Source: Pseudomonas typographi
GTDB taxonomy: Bacteria; Pseudomonadota; Gammaproteobacteria; Pseudomonadales; Pseudomonadaceae
Reading direction: 5' to 3'
Length of the DNA: 33,312 bases
NCBI RefSeq assembly: GCF_014694385.1
Contig: NZ_JAAOCA010000047.1
Coordinates: forward strand, 1-33,312
The translations under genes were made by a program, and so were the position numbers. Shown piece after piece: positions 30,702 through 33,312 of the stretch. How positions within the stretch are numbered: position 1 is the stretch's first letter; the number at the start of each line of letters is the position of its first letter. The notes under the pieces were generated by a model. It had not been told where the DNA came from and did not search any database. It worked only from the letters and a program-made list of their open reading frames with translations.

Positions 30702-31094
30702 TTACTTGACATACTCGTGACATGCCGAGGATGTCCAATAGCCGATGGTGTTTTTCCGCATAGTTACGCTAAGTATTTCGCCACCTTGGTTGACGAGAAT
30801 GTCAAGCTGGCATTCGGTTTTTATATTGCCTCCATCGTAAGTTTGAGTGTAAGCCTGTGAACCGGAAAATGTGGTTGTAGAACCCCCGGGCATGTAAACG
30901 CTTTTAGCGCTTGACCAATAATAAATGGTGTTTCCGTCCTTTAACGCATAGCTATTTCTAGGGGCTCCATTAGCAATAACGAACTCGTCAAGAGTCTTTC
31001 CGTTGTAGCGCGAAAGCTCTTCCGTGGTTGCTTGATCGCTGACGCACGCCGTCAAGAGTAGTGCATTGGCGCAAATCAAAAACGCTTTCTTCAT
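30702..31094 (-). CDS. Lipoprotein, probable lysogenic-conversion moron
   Basis: A 130-residue lipoprotein on the opposite strand, inserted between the ejection proteins and the tailspike. The signal peptide (MKKAFLICANALLLTAC) ends in a lipobox, with Cys17 as the lipid site. The mature part (YNGKTLDEFVIANGAPRNSY, then ALKDGNTIYYW) resembles the BamE/SmpA-like fold of small outer-membrane lipoproteins, by eye. Start chosen at 31094 because AAGGA lies at proper spacing; frames from 31100 and 31121 are less good. The DNA is A+T-richer than its neighbours and has its own promoter-like sequence. It could change the lysogen's surface or block superinfecting phages; unproven. Confidence 0.85.
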   Translation of the reverse strand: MKKAFLICANALLLTACVSDQATTEELSRYNGKTLDEFVIANGAPRNSYALKDGNTIYYWSSAKSVYMPGGSTTTFSGSQAYTQTYDGGNIKTECQLDILVNQGGEILSVTMRKNTIGYWTSSACHEYVK

Positions 31095-31139
31095 TTTCAT
31101 TCCTTGAAGGCCGATCCACATCGGTTATCGAAGCACCGG

Positions 31140-31168
31140 AATCTACGATTTATGTAATGGCAATGCAA
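31140..31168 (-). promoter_or_regulatory. Possible promoter of the lipoprotein gene
   Basis: On the minus strand TTGCAT (31168-31163) and TAGATT (31145-31140) are separated by 17 bases, 46 bases ahead of the lipoprotein start. The -35 match is weak (3 of 6), so this is only suggestive, but a reverse gene among late genes needs its own promoter. Confidence 0.35.
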
Positions 31169-31241
31169 TAGCAGCTGGCTGTCGACACGATGCCCAGCAG
31201 GCTTGGACGCCACCCCTAAACACCAAACGCTATCACCTATG

Positions 31242-31264
31242 AAGCCCCGCCCCGTGCGGGGTTT
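31242..31264 (+). terminator. Hairpin terminator before the tailspike gene
   Basis: CCCCGC (31245-31250) pairs with GCGGGG (31256-31261) around CCCGT. The stem is extended by flanking AAG and TTT, and only a short T-run follows. It lies between the divergent lipoprotein and tailspike genes and may separate the two. Confidence 0.6.
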
Positions 31265-31286
31265 CGCATTTCTGGAGCACTGAAAA

Positions 31287-33272
31287 TTGACCGTATCGAC
31301 CACCGATAGCGAAATTGAGTATGACGGCAACGGCACCACCACTGCTTTCCCTGTGCCGTTCCGCTTCCTCACCAATACCGACTTGGTGGTCACGTCCACC
31401 ACGGAGGACGGGGCAAGCACCACCCTGGTCATGGGTACCGATTATTCGGTTGTAGGTGCCGGGGCTCAGGATGGCGGCGCGGTTATCGCCACGGCGGCGC
31501 CGGCTGACGGGATCACCCTGGCGATTTCCAGGCAGCTTGCCCCCGTCCAGGATACCGACCTGCGCAATCAGGGCCGCTTCTACGCGGAGACGCATGAGAA
31601 CGTTTTCGACTACCTGACCATGCTGATTCAGCAGTGCATTGCGGGGCTCACCCGCGCGCTGACGAGGCCGGTCGGGAAATCGTATTTCGACGCTGAGTCG
31701 CGAATCATCTCGAACGTGGCAGATCCTGTATCAGATCAGGACGCAGCAACAAAAGGGTGGGCAGCATCTTATTTTCAGCAATTCACCGGCGTAATCAACA
31801 ACACTCTCGGAATACTTTACGGAAGCGGATCGCTTTACGACTATTTGAAATATGGGTCGCCGCGCCTGGTCGAGTCGATTGAAGCGTTAAGAAGTGTGTC
31901 CTCCACCCAGAACACAAAAGCAAACGTCCTTGGTTACTATGGGATAGGCACAAAGGGCGGCGGTTATTTCTATGTAGATGATTCTGACACAACGTCAGAA
32001 GACAATGGCGGCACGGTAATCGTCGCCGCGGACGGGGCGCGCTGGAAGCTCCAGCATGACAATGTCACCGACCTCACTCAATGGGGCGTTGTCGCTGACG
32101 GTTCAGACCAGCGAGACAGAATACAGAGGGCTATCGATTGGACCGCAGCTTTGGGCGGTGATACGCGAGGGCCGAGGGGAAAGCTAACATCGCCTACCCA
32201 CCTGAATCTGATTATCGACACTGCACTGATCCTGGATATTCCGATTCAGATAGAGTTCCTTGGCTGGATTTTGTATCAGGGTCAGACCGGGGCAGCCGTT
32301 ATCATAGGCAGCACGGCGTTGGCTTCAGGGCAGAGCCGGTATTTCTATAATCTGCATTTTGCCGGGATACAGGCTACTACCTATGGCAATACTGCAACGC
32401 CAAACACTTACGTCGATAGCGGAAACCACGGCATCGAGATCAGAAACATGCAGTTCAGCAGAGTTCGGGTTGACTCTCTGAATACCTTCACTGGGTACGG
32501 TATATATTTCAACTGCACCAACAACGTCTATAGCCTGCAGCACGTTCAGGATAATGATTTCGAAATAGGCATAATAGAATATACCGGCATGGGCATAATG
32601 ATGAAGTCTGTAGATGCCGCGCTGGGTGCTGCGCAAGTAAACAGAATAAAGATTCAAAACATGGCTGCCTGCTACCAAGGAATGTGTATCGGAACTCCTG
32701 ATGGAACCGATTACAACTCGAACGATAACGTATTCGATATAATTGCCATTGAGAACGTAAGCCGAACTGATGGTGTTGGCATTGAGATCTTCGGCTTATT
32801 CAATAAACTCAATGTTATGTACAGTGGATCGGGTTTTGCCTTCGAAGGACACGCGGACTGCAATCGGCTAGAAGTAGGTAATCCAGGGGTTACTATCAAC
32901 GACTTCACGGTGGCGGCTCAAAATAACCAATTTCGCTGCGGACATCCCGGCGCCGGAACGATGCCTGTCACCCTGGCAATGACGTTTGGCCAGGTACAGA
33001 CGAATACCTATGGCGTGCCAATCGTTGTGTACATGACGATATCGCTTACGCCTACGACGAGCGCAGCGGCCAGCGCCCAACTGTACGTTGGAAAAGGCCC
33101 TGGCTCCATTAACGCCATGAACCAGATTGTGTCGAGTGCGCAGACGGTTCCTCACGCGATCCAATACCCGCTGATCGCTGTCGTTCAGCCGGGCGGCGCG
33201 TGGCAGGTGAACAATACCGGTGGTGGCACGGCGTCAATTGTGTCGGCGACGGTGATGTCATTTGGCATTTGA
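31287..33272 (+). CDS. Tailspike / tail fibre with beta-helix domain
   Basis: A 661-residue receptor-binding protein. Residues 1-150 (MTVSTTDSEIEYDGNGTTTA and following) are the T7-fibre-like virion-attachment domain found in many podoviruses. Around 195-265 comes the block ANVLGYYGIGTKGGGYFYVD and LTQWGVVADGSD, which often introduces right-handed beta-helix (pectate-lyase-like) spikes. The C-terminal 400 residues are Asn/Gly/Thr-rich strands. The TTG start at 31287 is unusual, but GGAG lies nine bases before it and the product begins as expected. From about 31760 the DNA is more A+T-rich, suggesting exchange of the host-specific part. Enzymatic depolymerase activity is possible; catalytic residues cannot be assigned by eye. 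Confidence 0.88.
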   Translation: MTVSTTDSEIEYDGNGTTTAFPVPFRFLTNTDLVVTSTTEDGASTTLVMGTDYSVVGAGAQDGGAVIATAAPADGITLAISRQLAPVQDTDLRNQGRFYAETHENVFDYLTMLIQQCIAGLTRALTRPVGKSYFDAESRIISNVADPVSDQDAATKGWAASYFQQFTGVINNTLGILYGSGSLYDYLKYGSPRLVESIEALRSVSSTQNTKANVLGYYGIGTKGGGYFYVDDSDTTSEDNGGTVIVAADGARWKLQHDNVTDLTQWGVVADGSDQRDRIQRAIDWTAALGGDTRGPRGKLTSPTHLNLIIDTALILDIPIQIEFLGWILYQGQTGAAVIIGSTALASGQSRYFYNLHFAGIQATTYGNTATPNTYVDSGNHGIEIRNMQFSRVRVDSLNTFTGYGIYFNCTNNVYSLQHVQDNDFEIGIIEYTGMGIMMKSVDAALGAAQVNRIKIQNMAACYQGMCIGTPDGTDYNSNDNVFDIIAIENVSRTDGVGIEIFGLFNKLNVMYSGSGFAFEGHADCNRLEVGNPGVTINDFTVAAQNNQFRCGHPGAGTMPVTLAMTFGQVQTNTYGVPIVVYMTISLTPTTSAAASAQLYVGKGPGSINAMNQIVSSAQTVPHAIQYPLIAVVQPGGAWQVNNTGGGTASIVSATVMSFGI

Positions 33273-33301
33273 ATGCGCCAAGGGATTACAGATTGAGATA
33301 A

Positions 33302-33312
33302 GGGGGGGGGGG
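33302..33312. other. Poly-G run at the window end
   Basis: Eleven G residues in a row end the window, 30 bases after the tailspike stop. This is typical of two-colour sequencing read ends retained at a contig terminus and is probably not biological. No gene lies between 33273 and the end. Confidence 0.7.

Noticed and set aside
31287..33312. Diversity-generating retroelement as in Bordetella phage BPP-1
   Set aside because: Although the head genes are BPP-1-like, no reverse transcriptase, template repeat or C-type-lectin-like variable end is visible at the spike; the window ends too soon to exclude one outside.

Overview
The window is most of the genome of a temperate, podovirus-type phage or prophage, almost certainly from a Pseudomonas-like gammaproteobacterium. 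The DNA is G+C-rich, the genes are tightly packed with many 4-base ATGA stop/start overlaps, and the layout is mosaic: lambda-like control, replication and lysis genes are joined to a head and DNA-ejection module of the Bordetella BPP-1 / T7 type. These family names come from recognising protein sequence; no search was run.

Layout. Positions 1-744 hold no convincing gene but contain several strong inverted repeats. Positions 745-1707 are a leftward operon of two small genes behind a long structured leader and a strong promoter. Positions 1784-2772 hold a self-cleaving CI/LexA-type repressor followed by a small membrane protein, with a terminator behind them. A divergent operator/promoter region (about 2770-2828) drives the rightward genes: a Cro/YdaS-like regulator (2856), two small DNA-binding-like proteins, an O-like replication protein with a candidate internal origin (3957-4061), and a DnaB-type helicase. 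Positions 5813-11029 are an accessory early region of overlapping small genes. It includes NinX-, Ea22-, DUF1367- and YbcO-like proteins, RusA and a Q-like antiterminator, and also a family 7 polysaccharide (alginate) lyase at 9140-10039.

A promoter followed by a terminator (11030-11117) probably forms the Q-controlled late switch. Late genes follow: two holin-like membrane proteins, endolysin, Rz with Rz1 embedded in it, three small unknown proteins, terminase subunits, a T7-like portal, Bbp19-like protein, scaffold-like protein, BPP-1-like major capsid and cement protein. After a terminator (20063-20093) come tail tubular A- and B-like proteins, a GNAT-like protein, three large internal virion/ejection proteins and one small one, a reverse-strand lipoprotein gene (probable moron) and a beta-helix tailspike.

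The genes make a coherent life cycle: repressor and membrane protein in the lysogen; early DNA replication and recombination; Q-dependent late expression; a short-tailed particle that injects internal proteins and binds or degrades surface polysaccharide with its spike. The most unusual cargo is the alginate lyase, embedded in the early operon rather than in the tail. No integrase, excisionase or diversity-generating retroelement is visible, and the window ends in a poly-G run that looks like a sequencing artefact.
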